64,000 nt of DNA, taken from Rhododendron vialii. Its lineage: Eukaryota > Streptophyta > Magnoliopsida > Ericales > Ericaceae. Made by a program: the position numbers and the translations under genes. The notes below the pieces were generated by a model. That model did not search any database. It worked only from the letters and a program-made list of their open reading frames with translations, and was not told the origin of the DNA. Shown one piece after another: positions 21,737 through 33,522 of the stretch (position 1 is its first letter; every line of letters starts with the position of its first letter). The stretch is from contig NC_080560.1 of the NCBI RefSeq assembly GCF_030253575.1, forward strand, positions 30,989,501-31,053,500, given 5' to 3'.

Positions 21737-24624
21737 CTATTCTCCGGGTGCAGAAACACCTTGCTTCAGCCTCTCCTTCTTCATCTTCTTCTTCGAGACT
21801 GGCTTCTTCTTCTTTGGAGGAAGGGTCTTTTGTGCATACACATAAAGTACATAATTTCCAACCAGGAACGTCAATAGTAGGCCACCAACAAGGAGCAAGA
21901 CTATCAGACCCGGGTTGAACCCTTGAGGATCCTTGATCACATTTTCCTGTTCATCAAATAAAATGACAACATTAATTTCCAAAATTTTCCAGCAACTGTG
22001 AGTTGAAACATCTCAACAAAGCAACACAAGAACACGCAACTACTATTTTACTGGCTACTCATCGCAATCCCCACATAGCAGTTCCAAGATATAAAATTTT
22101 CGACAAAATCATCTCATGGTTATCCAAATACATTCATCAATGATTAGTGCACTTTTAAGCAGCAACCAACTACATGCACAATCACCGATTACGCATAGAT
22201 TTTCATAACAATATCGGCACGGCTAAGATTGACCAACACCATAAATATCTTCTCAGTTTAGGAATAATTGCAGGTCCCTCCCAACAATGCGCATTCACAA
22301 AATAAATGAACTTGCCAAGGCCTTGAAAATGAAACATGTGAAGGTCAGATATTGACACCAACTGATACATGCAAAACAAACCGAAAGGCCTTTCCATCGG
22401 GTGCAGATCATTATTCATCAAGATCCGCAACCAAGGATATGCCATACACTGACATAACAATTCCCAGTAAAATACACAGAATATCATGGAGATTAATGTG
22501 TTTTTCTAATAATTATAACATGCCATTCTGATACAAAAAGACTATGTTTTCCATAATATTTTTAGTAGACCACACCCACAAAACTGGTTTAATATAAGCG
22601 GGCTGATCATGATTGACTAGAAAATGGCTAATAGATATCCAGTCATGGTGACAGCAGGCGGCAATGGATGGTGGGAATCAGGTTTAAGAATCTACAGTGC
22701 TTATCGTAAATAAGAAGTCTAAGATAGTAAGATCTCAAATGCTTCTACAAAACTGACTGAGTGGCTTCTCCAATATCTGTCGGGAAGATGACAGAAGATG
22801 ACTCTACTTTTTCCCATTATTGGTTTGATCCATGATGGAATTGCAGAAGAAGTATTGAAGATGAAACACCAATACTAGGGGAACATGCGGCTTATACAGC
22901 ATGCAACTTCTAAGTCTTTGCATCAAAAAAACCACTTCCAGTATTTTTGTTTTTATGTGCCAAAGTTCTAGCACAAGAAAGCCCAAGTATATAGTATATT
23001 TGATATGAATTCACTTTATAATGATCTGCAATGATAAGGAAAATATTTCTATATATACATCCGAATCTGTCTATAATATCTGAATCTAATAAATCGCCCA
23101 AACTGGCTTACTCTTGGGATGTCCTAAAACCTTAGATTCTATAGTCTAAACAACGAGTGTAATAAGTTCCAGACAACTACAAATAAGAAAGAAAAGAAAA
23201 ACCCTGGGAATCACTCTTAATGGCATTAGGCATCACACCAAGGGTTCAACTGCATCGCACTATCTCAACGAAGCATACTTGGCTGAAAATTATTCTGTAA
23301 AACCTGAGTCGATTAATTTTTAAGAACTACAAATCTTTGTAAAGACTTTGGAGACTTCTTAAACCGACTATAATAAGGACTTCCAATAAAAGGAGCTAGT
23401 CAAACCACTAAATTCTTTGAATTTCTAATATCTATCCAACACCAAAGAAGACCGATAAAGTCATAGACAACATAAACACAATAAAAAGATCCTTGGATTA
23501 GCAAAGTGGCCTGTCCGACAATTATTGCTAAATTACCAAAATACCCGACTGCAAAGAACATTATGAAGACACAAAAGAACCAAGTTATTCAAGGTCTCAA
23601 GTGGTTTTGTCTTGAAAGCAACCCATTAATGCTTCCATAATCTTGTATTTCCCTCTCCTCTTAGGAACTGCATCTAACTTCTTTACCTTTTAGATCCTAA
23701 ACAAAACCCCGAAACTAACTATAGAAAACTTGTCTTACATCACAAAGACACTTTAAATTGAAAATTATTAACCTGTACCAAAATGGTTATGGCTTCCCCA
23801 GCAATGCAAAGGCAAGTAAAAATGAAGTCCGTCCATATTGACCAGCCCAAAAGCAGGATGATAATTAAGGTAAGAGAAGCGGGAAGGATGTATAAAGAGT
23901 TGGAACTAAGTTTGGCATTCCTAAACTATGGAAAGGGTTTCACCTGGTATTCCACCCTCCTACTAAACTTAGAAGCTCAAATTGCAAGAAAAACAGTAAA
24001 TAATGACAGTTTACATCAGTATGCTAACTAATGAATTCTTCAGAATGGCATGGGCAAGTGTGAAATTCCTAATTATCAGAATCCACCGAAGGATAAGAGT
24101 AAACAAGAAGATAATCTTCTCACCAGCCAAGAGATATTTCAATTAAACAAGGAGAGGCTTTCTCTTGGGAGTTGAATTGAATTAGCCTTAATCAAATCGC
24201 ATGTTTGTTTAGCCGATAAAGACTACGCCAATGCCCCCAAACAGGCTCTCAATCACACTCCCCATGATTAATCATCAAATTCAAGCTCAAATTACACCGC
24301 AAGTATAGACCTTTAGAAAGCGCTCTTCTTTCTACTTTGACAAGAAAGCGCGCAACAAGTTCAGCTCGGTAGAACGCAAAACTCAAAATTCGGCCAAATC
24401 AGGAACAAAAAACGTAACATAACGACAGATCATCGTGAGACAAGTAAGAAATCCTAGATCACGACACCCGAAACACTAAATCCAGTTCAAACGCAAAGAT
24501 AGATCTAACGAAAAAGGACGAGAATTGAGAGACAGAATGAGCGATCTGTATCGAGCGTGCGTACCGCGCGATGGGTGAACGAAGGAGGAGAGTGATCGGC
24601 AAACTCGGCTTCGTAGTCGTCCAT
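21737..24624 (-). CDS. S1FA: S1Fa-like protein, 89 aa, 2 exons
   Basis: Exon 1 is 24624-24565 ([20 protein letters not shown]) and exon 2 is 21946-21737, starting [13 protein letters not shown]. The donor GCG|GTACGC and acceptor AACAG|GAA join in phase 0 across a 2,618-bp intron, giving 89 residues, usual for the family. Exon 2 has the family's invariant core: a hydrophobic helix ([20 protein letters not shown], about residues 31-54) and a Lys-rich tail ([20 protein letters not shown]). S1Fa proteins were described from spinach as binding a negative element of the rps1 promoter. The hydrophobic helix makes membrane anchorage plausible, so the transcription-factor role is uncertain. A Mutator-like element starts only 237 bp upstream of the start codon. 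The intron has no recognisable coding sequence. Confidence 0.9.
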
Positions 24625-24852
24625 GGCCGTCGGACAGATCGGTTGTCAGAGCTGCGCAATCGGTGATGGGTTCGAGGTAGGACCGACAGAATGCGAATGG
24701 TGATGTGATAAATTGGTTGCGGTAACAGTTCAGGCTCGATATTTGATTACAAGTCCTCGTAGTTTTCTTTTTTCTGAAATCGCCCCACAACTTATGTTTT
24801 GTTTCGTTTGTGGCGCCCCCCATCTATTGGAGTCAGTCACATACTAGTAGAT

Positions 24853-24860
24853 TTCTCTTT
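24853..24860. repeat. Left 8-bp target duplication of the MULE
   Basis: TTCTCTTT directly before the left terminal inverted repeat; identical to 42064-42071 directly after the right one. Eight to eleven bp is normal for Mutator-like elements. Confidence 0.8.
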
Positions 24861-24905
24861 GGTGGCCGCTATTCGCAGCCCAGTTCTTGCTACTCGCAGT
24901 CAATT
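24861..24905 (+). repeat. Left terminal inverted repeat of the MULE
   Basis: GGTGGCCGCTATTCGCAGCC... through CTTGCTACTCGCAG. The inverted partner is 42019-42063. Similarity fades after the CAATT/CGATT end. Confidence 0.85.
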
Positions 24906-25099
24906 GCTATCTACAAACCATCACCTTATAAGGAATTGCTACTTACAATCAAGAAATTATCCTTGAACTCCCCTTTTTGCCCTTCTGTACAAAAAACATA
25001 CAGCCCAGAATCCGTTCCTTCTTCAGTATGACGTTCCCTTTTCAAACCTATGTTTTATTTCTCCTGTCCACAGCTCCATAGTCTGTTCCTTCTCTCCAG

Positions 25100-25330
25100 T
25101 CGACAGCTCCAACTCCCTTCCCATTATCGCCACCACCAACTCCCACCCCACAGCCCCACCTCCCGTCTCTCTCTCTCTCTCTCTCTCTCTCTCCCCCTCG
25201 CGTTTCTTCTTCTCCTTTTGCCCCGTTTCTTCTTCTCCTCCATAGACACCAACACCACTCTCACCACACCACAATAACAGTACAACTTTGAGGCGAAGGA
25301 GGTGTGAGAAGAAAGCACAACACCCCGGCA
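25100..25330 (+). other. Pyrimidine-rich leader-like segment near the left MULE end
   Basis: CT-rich DNA with a (CT)n microsatellite (25166-25194), resembling a plant 5' UTR reading inward. It could be the leader of the PMD gene whose body now lies beyond the nested retrotransposon. A possible donor CATCG|GTAAAA follows at about 25358. No coding exon could be assigned here. Confidence 0.35.
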
Positions 25331-25470
25331 TCACCAATTATTTCAAAGTTAAACATCGGTAAAATTTTGAATTTTGTTATTACGCGGGTTTTTTTTTTCC
25401 CGATTTTTCTTTGAATTTTTTTTGAGAAACCCACAATGAGTACGCTACTATTTCATATATTTCAGATTTG

Positions 25471-25726
25471 ATCGAACATTAGAGTCCGATTGTTTTCCAC
25501 AGTTTCGGGTATTAAAGTCTGATTGTTTGCCCCTTATTCGGATTTTAATATCTGAAATTCATTGTATTTAAAATTCATTCGGATTTTAATTTCTGAATAG
25601 CCCCCTAGTTGAATATTATAAAAGTTGAATTGTTAGGTCATTCAGAATTTAATATCCAAAATTTATTGTCTCATTCGGATTTTAATATCCAAAACTTTAT
25701 ACCCCATTCGGACATTACAGTTCGAT
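25471..25726. repeat. Subterminal quasi-palindrome array, left block 1
   Basis: Seven copies of a 20-bp motif of the type TTCGGATTTTAATATCTGAA or TTCGGACATTACAGTTCGA, starting at 25471, 25504, 25537, 25578, 25641, 25674 and 25707. Most start-to-start steps are exactly 33 bp. The motif's two halves (TTCGGA / TCCGAA) are inverted. It matches the right-end array at 41135-41433. Confidence 0.85.
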
Positions 25727-26245
25727 TAGCACCCCTTGGTTGTAGCCAGAGCTGTAGCTTTTCTTTCAACCAATTTTTGAAGGCATCTTATTGTAAAAGC
25801 AAGCCAAATCGATGACCTCTGTGGTCTGTACACGTGTTAATAAATTTGTAAGATGCAATATGCATGAATAATGCTCAACACACCAGTTGTAGCTCTTTTA
25901 TTATGCTTATAGAGATGCGATATGGCTTCACAATTATAACTCAATATCATGACACGTAGAAACACTTCCAATTTGTAACACAATAACTTAGTGAAAAGTC
26001 TGTTTTGATTACACTCCTAGAAATAGTACCATTAACACAAATGCAAAGAAAACCCGTTTCTGAAATAATTAATTACTTTCGGTTTTGATACCAAGGTCCA
26101 ATTGGCTATATTTTTTTGAAACGAGTCACCAAAGGTTGTTAATGTAGTCAATTGGTAACTTGGTATACAAACCATTGACATTGTCCAGAATGATTGACAA
26201 AATTTTTGGATTTTAATATTTAGCTGAATTTGTAAGGTAAGGCCA

Positions 26246-26364
26246 TTCGGAATTTAATATCTGAAATGTTTGGCCTCATTCGGATTTTAATATCCAAAGT
26301 ATTTTACCCCATTCGGACATTAGAGTCCAATTTGTTCCCTATATTTCAGTCATTAGAATTCGAT
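26246..26364. repeat. Subterminal quasi-palindrome array, left block 2
   Basis: Four copies, starting at 26246, 26279, 26312 and 26345, each exactly 33 bp apart: two AATATC-type copies and then two CATTAGA-type copies. A weaker fifth copy lies just before (about 26206). Same motif as block 1 and as the right-end array. Confidence 0.85.
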
Positions 26365-26631
26365 TGTGAGAACCCATAAACATTCATAACATTACCCCAC
26401 TCGGAGTTCTTTCTTCCCCATTGAAAAAGAATAGGAAAACCCTAGTTTGGCATGAAGAACTTGAAGTAATCTCTTGGAGTTTGACATGTAATATGAAAAT
26501 TTCTCTTCTTGTGGTAAGAAATCTTCCTTAAACTACGAGTATTGATGAATATGTGCATATAGAATCAACCTACATGGAAGAGATTTAAGAATTATGGTTC
26601 TATAGTGCTTACATGGTGATTTTATATCTAA

Positions 26632-26830
26632 GGCTCCGTTCCAGAAACCTTCTTAAAAAATAAGCAGCTTATTTCACATTTTTAAACTCAAAAATAAAGT
26701 AAATGAAAAATATTTTTTTAATTTTTTTTGCATTGTATAAAAGATCTCGATGAGATCTTTCAAACAAGATCCATATTGCATATTTTTAGATTTCAATAAA
26801 TCCATAATTCCATAATTCCGGAACGGAGCC
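26632..26830. mobile_element. Tourist-like MITE, 199 bp, with TAA target duplication
   Basis: Starts GGCTCCGTTCCAGAAACC and ends TTCCGGAACGGAGCC, perfect inverted GGCTCCGTTCC ends. TAA flanks both sides (26629-26631 and 26831-26833), the PIF/Harbinger signature. The interior matches the older copy at 13421-13686. Inserted inside the MULE. Confidence 0.88.
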
Positions 26831-28071
26831 TAATTCATCTTAAATTCTCAAATATTGTTAATTTGTGGATAATATAATTTTGATCATGGAAACCCAAGAT
26901 TGATGCATGTTAGTTGGTATATAGATGGATTATGAGCATGAACTTGTAGAATTTTGAAGTTGCTTACTGCATTGATGTGAAGATATTTTAGAAAATTTGG
27001 GCAACATCCAAAGCTGTATTTTTCATCAAATTTGTTATACTTAGACAAGTTTATTGGTTATGGGTCCTTTCGAGTCTTAAAGATCGTTAAGTTGGTGTTG
27101 TTTTGGCAATGGAATCATCGAAAAATATGAAATACACGATTTGTAATGAATATTCGATCACAGACTACTCTGCTGAAAAACTGTGTTTCCTGCACAGAAT
27201 TTCTGACTTTGAGATTGAATTTGACTTGGTTCTCTTGCTTATAAAATTCTGGAAAAAATCAAGGATGAACTTTGATGTGTTATTATGAGTTATACCAAAT
27301 CCTAGGTCATTTGGGTGTATACTTTGATCTTGGCAGATTTTACAAGTTGGTGTGACACTGCTGGAAATACTTTGACCGCAGCATGTGGTCTGAGTTTGTG
27401 GAATTAATTGAGCGACCTAAAGAGGTCGTATTATTCTAATTTTTTGAGTAGTTGCTGTTCTATATATCTAATTTGATCTTATAAATTCGCGGTTCTTAAC
27501 TTTGTACGGATATGTAGAGACCTGTAAATTTCTTTGTTAAATTTTTATGTTTTATAAAGGGATAAGTGATGGTTTAATGTGAAAATAATGGTTGTGGGTT
27601 CATGTGCAAGGATTTGGGAGATGTGGGTGTTAGTGCAATTTGGTGTATATGTGTGTGTGTGTGTGTGGCAGGGGATTTATTTCCCCTCTCCACCTCTCAG
27701 TCTCTCAGTCTCTCTCCCGATCTCTCTCTCTCGGCACCTTCTCCATCTCTCTCTCACTCTCACTCAAAACCCAACAAATCAACTTCAACCCTTCATCAAT
27801 CAACCTTAAATCCTTCACCTCTATGCGTATTGGAGCTTGAATCGCGTTGGTAGGAGCTCGGTGACCCGTAGTTGGCTTGGTTTGGAGTTTGAAGTTCTAG
27901 GGCTTGTTCAATCTCTTTGGTTTCGGCTTGGATACTCGAGGTAGGGAATTCTACCTCTCTTTATATGTTATTTGAGTGTTCTTGTACCATTTTTGAGCTT
28001 GTGTTGTTAGTTATTGAGATTGGATCGAAATCGGAAAATTCTGTCAAAAATCGTCTGGAAAACACTCTCCC

Positions 28072-28411
28072 TACCGGTAGAAACTTCTTGCCTACCGGTA
28101 GGACAAGTAAGAACTTTTTCCCTCAACCAGCTCAAACGTACTGCAGCAGCTCAAAAGCTGCTCAACGTATCGAGTTTCTACCGGTAGGAACTTCCTACCT
28201 ACCGGTAGGTCAAGCTGCTCAAGCTGCTTAACGTATTCATTCACCTACCGGTAGAACTTGTTTGCCTACCGGTAGGCCAAGTACAAAGTCGTTTCATTCA
28301 AAATGTTGGCTCTTCTGTTCGCAGTTTCTACCGGTAGGGTTTCTTTACCTACCGGTAGGTCAGGTGTCGAATTCTTCTCTTCTACCGGTAGAATTCAAGC
28401 ACCTACCGGTA
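28072..28411. repeat. CTACCGGTAG palindrome array in the 5' LTR
   Basis: Ten copies of the 10-bp palindrome CTACCGGTAG, arranged largely as five pairs about 20-25 bp apart, separated by sequence with CAGCTC/AGCTGCTCAA words. The same array is in the 3' LTR (34228-34567). Confidence 0.9.
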
Positions 28412-28875
28412 GGTGATTGAGCTGCTACAGTGTCTTTCAGCAGCTTTTCATACGTTCTTTCAAACCACTTTTTGGAGCCTTTCATCGATTCTATTGGGTT
28501 CGCTTGCGCATTATTTCTAGTGTTTAGAGGATAATACATATTTCATACCTAAAATCGTGTCCGATGGACTTGAATGAACTTAATGGGTTAATTATCACGG
28601 AAACTAGGATCGACGGATTGACGTTAATGGATTACGGATAAAATGTGTTATGTTACCGCCTTAATTGAACTGGAAACCGCAGTGAGTAGTTGATGCGTGG
28701 GTCATGGGTTTAACTTGAAGTAAAAGGTTAGTAGATTGCTTAAAGGGGAATTAATGACGGTTTCAGAACAGGTGAATGATAAGAGGACATAAAGGGTAGC
28801 TATTCAATGAAACGAGAAACATGTAATGTAAGGGTTGATTTCTGTTGAACCTGAAGCTGGGAACCAAATGTGTGA

Positions 28876-29052
28876 TTTGGATGTACGGGGTCCCGAGCAC
28901 CCGGAACATGGATTGGATGTACGGGGTCTTAAGAACCCGGAATGAGAATCGGATATACGGGGTCCCGAGAACCCGGAATGAGAATTGGATGTACGGGGTC
29001 ATGATCACCCGGAATGTAAATTGGGTATACGGGGTCCTAATGCCCGGAATGT
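28876..29052. repeat. Five tandem GTACGGGGTC units in the 5' LTR
   Basis: Units of about 36-42 bp beginning TTGGATGTACGGGGTC and ending CCCGGAATG; the same five occur at 35032-35208. They generate an apparent YGVPRTRNENW repeat peptide in one frame. Confidence 0.88.
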
Positions 29053-29766
29053 CTTTTGATTGATATCGTGATGTGACGATGTGAAGGATTTCTTGTGTGC
29101 CCATCAAGGATCCATAGGGAACTTCTGAGATACTAAGCGGTTGGAACGTAACCATATGAGGTGGATGTGTGAAGATCGAAAGATGAGTAAAAATGAATTC
29201 AAAGGACAAAGATAGGTTAATTGACAAGAGTGAAGTGTTCGTTTACGTTCTAAATTTCTAATATAGTACTTATGTCTTATCCATGCTCCTTTGTTATCCG
29301 AAAGTCTATGTTTCATCGGCATCTTTTATCTCATTTGCATATAGAGTTTGCGTAGACTTTTCTACTGGGCTAGTGTAGCTCAAGCCTTATATTATTTCAG
29401 GTGCTAACCCGGAACCATAGCTTGCATTGCTTGGCGTGCTTGGAGTGTGGACATTATTTTTGAAAGTTAACCGAAGGAGTTACCTATTCATCTTTGTAAA
29501 TTTATTTTGAAAGATGTATTTGCAACTAAAATTGTAATTCTTTTGACTCAGAATATTGTAACCACTAATTCTTTTTTTGAACTTCGCTACTTATGATAAT
29601 TTGGGGCCGTCGAGCCAATGTTGTAATATTTTGGAACATTATGGACTTGGAAGCTTAATTGAGGGAATGGGAACACAGTGATCTTTTGGGTACAGTACGG
29701 ATATTTGTGAGTATTTTAGTATGAAAATCATTTATAATTATGTTAAAATTCGAGGGCGTGACAACT

Positions 29767-29778
29767 TGGTATCAGAGC
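29767..29778 (+). promoter_or_regulatory. Primer-binding site, initiator methionine tRNA
   Basis: TGGTATCAGAGC three bases after the 5' LTR end, complementary to the 3' end of plant initiator tRNA-Met, the usual minus-strand primer of this retrotransposon group. Confidence 0.9.
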
Positions 29779-30041
29779 GTCTAGGTTTGAATACTTTGAG
29801 ACCGTGGGGAGACTTTAGTCTCATGGGTTCAAAATCATAGCAAAATTTTTACATGATATGTGTGCTTGCATTAAGGAGTCTGTACATTGGCATTACATCG
29901 CATTTACGATAATGTAGATTGTCAAAGCATGGTTGGCTTGTGTTGGGAAAGTCGAACGTTTAGTCTCACGATGGAGTCGTGGTTGTTATTGTTGATGGTT
30001 GTTGTCGTTGATTGTGTTATGTTTTCAATCCTTGTAGCGCG

Positions 30042-31193
30042 ATGCCTCCGAGACGTGAGAATAACCTTGCTAGGGAGATTGTAGCGGCACTTGCGGAGTC
30101 GAATCTTTTGAATTCAGCATTTAGGGCTAACACGAATAACCGTGCCATGGAAGCGATGAGGGCGTTTCGCCGTATGAAACCACCAGAGTTTGATGGGGAG
30201 AGTAGCGATCCTCTTGTGGCTGACCATTGGCTTGCACAAGTTCGTAAAATCTTTAACGCTCTTAGGATTACTGAAGATGACCTACGAGTGAGCATTGTGG
30301 CCATTCAACTTACTGGCGAGGCGAATGAGTGGTGGGAATCGGTTTTAGGAGCAAGAAGAGACGCTAGGAGAATGACAAGGGTGGTTAATCGAATAAATGA
30401 ACCTGATGTAGAGAACCTGACTTGGGCTGAGTTTGAAGAACTCTTTGAGAATCAATATTTTCCAGAAACGTATCGCGACCAACTTAGAGAACAATTCGAG
30501 AAACTAGAACAAGGTAATATGACCGTCTCCGAATATGCTACGAAATTTCAGTCTTTGTCCCGTTTTGCGCCGGAATTAGTGGCGTCAGAGGAAAGGAAGT
30601 GTAGGCGTTTTGAGAAGGGATTACACCCATACATTAAGTTGTTGGTGGTGAGCCAGCGCATTGGAAGGTTTTCTGAGATTGTCGAATGTGCAAGGAGTGT
30701 TGAGAATCCAGTGGGTGTGCAAGGAGAATTGAACGTGTGGGAACCTAAGCAATCGACCGCTAGTGCAAGTTTGCCTTCGGGAAGTTCTGGGAGCCAAGGG
30801 AGGAAGAGACAACGGGAACCACCTCAATCATTTCACGTTCAGCAGAGTTTTGGACCACTTACTTCATCGGGAAGTCATGGAGTTTCTATCAAACCGCAAA
30901 TAGTGTGCCATCGGTGTGGTCAGTCAGGTCACTTTCGTGCTCAGTGTTCGCAACAACAGAAGACATGTTTCATTTGCGGTGCACCTGATCATCTTGCGAG
31001 AAGATGCCCTCAAAAAGTAGGAGAGCGTAGTGGGCCTAGTTCAGTGAGACCAGGGCAGAGTCTTGTTCGACATCACTCCCAATTCCAGTCTACTTCGGGT
31101 CAAGGGTCACGCGCTGAGCGAGGAGCGAGTTTTACCATTTCTCAAACTCCAGAGACACCAGATGTGTGGGGTAATTTCTCCTCTCTCGTTTAA
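30042..31193 (+). CDS. gag: Retrotransposon Gag polyprotein, 383 aa
   Basis: The start chosen is the ATG at 30042 (MPPRRENNLAREIV), the first with a Gag-like N-terminus. Residues about 45-220 form the retrotransposon Gag domain (MKPPEFDGESSDPLVADHWL, EWWESVLGARR, TWAEFEELFENQYFPETYRD, YATKFQSLSRFAPELV). A Ser/Gly/Gln-rich linker precedes two CCHC zinc knuckles, CHRCGQSGHFRAQC (about 289-302) and CFICGAPDHLARRC (about 309-322). Gag forms the virus-like particle that packages element RNA. The frame is intact, but it stops where protease and pol would normally follow; none is present downstream. Confidence 0.92.
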   Translation: MPPRRENNLAREIVAALAESNLLNSAFRANTNNRAMEAMRAFRRMKPPEFDGESSDPLVADHWLAQVRKIFNALRITEDDLRVSIVAIQLTGEANEWWESVLGARRDARRMTRVVNRINEPDVENLTWAEFEELFENQYFPETYRDQLREQFEKLEQGNMTVSEYATKFQSLSRFAPELVASEERKCRRFEKGLHPYIKLLVVSQRIGRFSEIVECARSVENPVGVQGELNVWEPKQSTASASLPSGSSGSQGRKRQREPPQSFHVQQSFGPLTSSGSHGVSIKPQIVCHRCGQSGHFRAQCSQQQKTCFICGAPDHLARRCPQKVGERSGPSSVRPGQSLVRHHSQFQSTSGQGSRAERGASFTISQTPETPDVWGNFSSLV

Positions 31194-33312
31194 TCCTTTG
31201 CTAGGATTCTTTTAATTTGGGAACATATCATCTTTCCGTGGTTTGCATCTTTTCTTTTACTTGAATTTGAACACCAAGGATTCCTAGACCATTCTTATTT
31301 GTTGAGTAACACCTCCAGATAGTATTAGCCGAGACAATGAGTTGGTTGTTTCAGGTTATCGTTTTGTCTGTGATCTCAGTGTCTTACGTGAGGTGAGGTT
31401 TGGTCTTGTCTTGAGAAAAGATTGGCTATGCCAGTGATTGCTTGCTATATGTCGAGCGTGTCTTCATCCGAGTTTTTCTTTTCCCGCTCTTCTCTCTATG
31501 GTTTAGTTGAACCTTGATTGAAAATTGTATCTGGGCTTGCTATCCATGAAGTCGTTTGTTCATTAGCTTGAATAGATTTTGACATCTGCATCTATTACCA
31601 CACGATCCTTTCAAGTGCTACTCTGTGCTACACGAATCCTTGTCATGAAGTACCATGTGGTGTACCTACTATTGATTTTGAAGTAACTATTGTTGAAATC
31701 TATGAGTACTTCTCGTCTATTATTCTCATTCTACCCCTTATGTTACGATTCATGGTATAAAATCTCGTTAGTCGAATTGAAATTCTATTGCTATGGTTAC
31801 AAGTTTCTTAGTTTGCAGTAGCTATTCACTTGATCTCTGTTGTTACAGCCCCTATCTATTAAAGCTAAGTTAGTAGTGATGTCTTCAACGACATCGCATC
31901 CTTTTGTGTTGTCAAATTCAAATCTTGTTGTGATTGTGGCCTCTCTCGGGCGTTTAAAAAAAAAAAAAAAAAAAAAAAAATCTGATATAGTCCTCAGCCT
32001 TGGAGGTATATAGTTTGTTCTATACTATTTCGTTCTAGATTATCAAGAGTTATGCACCTTTCGGTATTAGTCTAAGTATGGTTGCGCATCATTCGTTAGT
32101 TTTGGCGCTATCTTTTATATTGTGCTTATCATTGGTATCAGGATACTCGTTTGCCAAGGCGTATGTACTAGTTTCCTAGACTCGTGGACTAGTGGGGCAG
32201 ATGAAGTTTCTTTTCCTAGATTCTTGGGTTTATTATGAGTTGGTGCATTGAGTTTGTGGCCGCTTTAAAGATTTTCCATATTCCATATTATACAAATTCA
32301 TTGGTGCCATTAGATGCGGACTTGCCATTTTTGCCTACTTTAGCATTACAGTTTGTTGTGACTCCTCAACGTTGAAGTTACGAGATTTGAACTTACTTTT
32401 GCTTCATATCGGCTTGCTCATTTAGACTTTATCGATTGGTCTAAATTCCGTCATTGCAGCCTCTGGTCTATTTATTGAAAACTGCTACTCTATTCAAGTT
32501 CTTGTGTCTTAACACTCACTTATTGGAGACAAATTTTTTTTTTGGTGACCTATTGGTTGATATTGATTTATAGTTATTGTTCGATTCAAATTCACTTGTT
32601 GTAGTTGGTCTCTGTGATGTTCAGATTTGTAGCCTTCGTGGTAGTCCCTCGACTCTGAAAGTATAAAACTCATTCTATATTGCTCAATTTCACTCTGTTA
32701 GAAGTTTTGCTTATCCTTGGTATTGGACACATTGTCGATCTTGCATCAGTTCGTTTACTTAGTGAGCTGTCCTGTTGCTATGTGTTTGTCCTCAGTATTG
32801 AAATCTATCATTTGCAAGAGATTGTTCACCAACTCATTTGGCTTGTAGAGTAATGAGAAGGTTACGATCGGTTATTTCTATGTTCCTCGGTACGTTGAGT
32901 TGGTTGTTTAGCGAATTTAAAGATTTCATGTGTTCCTTGGATTCCGGATGCCTCGTCTCCATTCTTTGAGTCCTTGATCAGTGTTGTCTGAGTCTTGAAG
33001 CTCATTGTTTCGTTTGAGATAACCGAAGGATGATGTTGACCGTTGTTGATACCCCTTTGTCATTCGAAGTGGGAGGACGTATTTCGTAAATTATTGCCGC
33101 GTTGAGGTTAGTTTCGTTGAGGCAGAAAAAGGAGGAGCTTTTATAGTTTGAAGAATACGTTATGTATCGGATACGGTGCGTGTCTTTCGGATACCCAGGC
33201 GACAACCGACGAAATCCAGTTGGAAGAGGCGATTGATCACCGCCCATTCCAGATGGAAGTCTCGGGAAGTCAATTGGACTATCGGGTATTCTTGATGCAT
33301 TTTAATACATAG
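31194..33312 (+). other. Internal non-coding region of the gag-only element
   Basis: About 2.1 kb with no recognisable protease, reverse transcriptase or RNase H motif in any frame, T-rich on the plus strand, with a 26-nt A run at about 31957. Its origin is unclear: heavily decayed pol or replacement sequence. Confidence 0.6.
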
Positions 33313-33522
33313 GTATTGAAGAAGTATGAAACGAATCCGTTGCATGTGTTAGAGAGGTCCGAAGTTGAGTTAAAAGCCGACGTGTCCTAAGGTGAGAATC
33401 CGACACGTATCCTAGATTTGTGTAGCCAAGTTTTGAGAGGCAATACGATACGATTAATATGGGTTTACATGGGGAAAGGGGGGACGAAGTTCAAAGGAGA
33501 TATCCACCTTCATTTTAGTTGA
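33313..33522 (+). pseudogene. Decayed integrase C-terminal tail
   Basis: One frame reads VLKKYETNPLHVLERSEVEL, then an internal stop, then TRILDLCSQVLRGNTIRLIW, and ends at a stop at 33520. These correspond to the LRKY..P.HVL / V.ILDR..QVLR...I.LVKVLW tail of Ty3/gypsy integrases, as also seen at about 7320-7490. This shows the ancestor had a full pol gene. Confidence 0.8.

Larger units (their letters stand above)
27513..29763 (+). repeat. 5' LTR, 2,251 bp
   Basis: TGTAGAGACCTGTAAATTTC ... TTCGAGGGCGTGACA. It contains a TG microsatellite (27650-27668), a CT-rich stretch, an array of ten CTACCGGTAG palindromes (28072-28411) and five tandem copies of a roughly 36-42-bp GTACGGGGTC unit (28876-29052). 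Open frames in it are repeat artefacts. Confidence 0.92.

Noticed and set aside
23783..24031. 82-residue frame in the S1Fa intron
   Set aside because: No recognised motif, no splice support, opposite strand to the gene that contains it.
28072..28411. CRISPR-like array of short repeats
   Set aside because: The repeats are 10-bp palindromes with irregular spacers inside a plant LTR; CRISPR does not occur in plant nuclear DNA.
28845..29063. Open frame with repeated YGVPRTRNENW peptide (and its copy at 35001-35219)
   Set aside because: It is a by-product of five tandem units inside the LTRs; no start context or homology.
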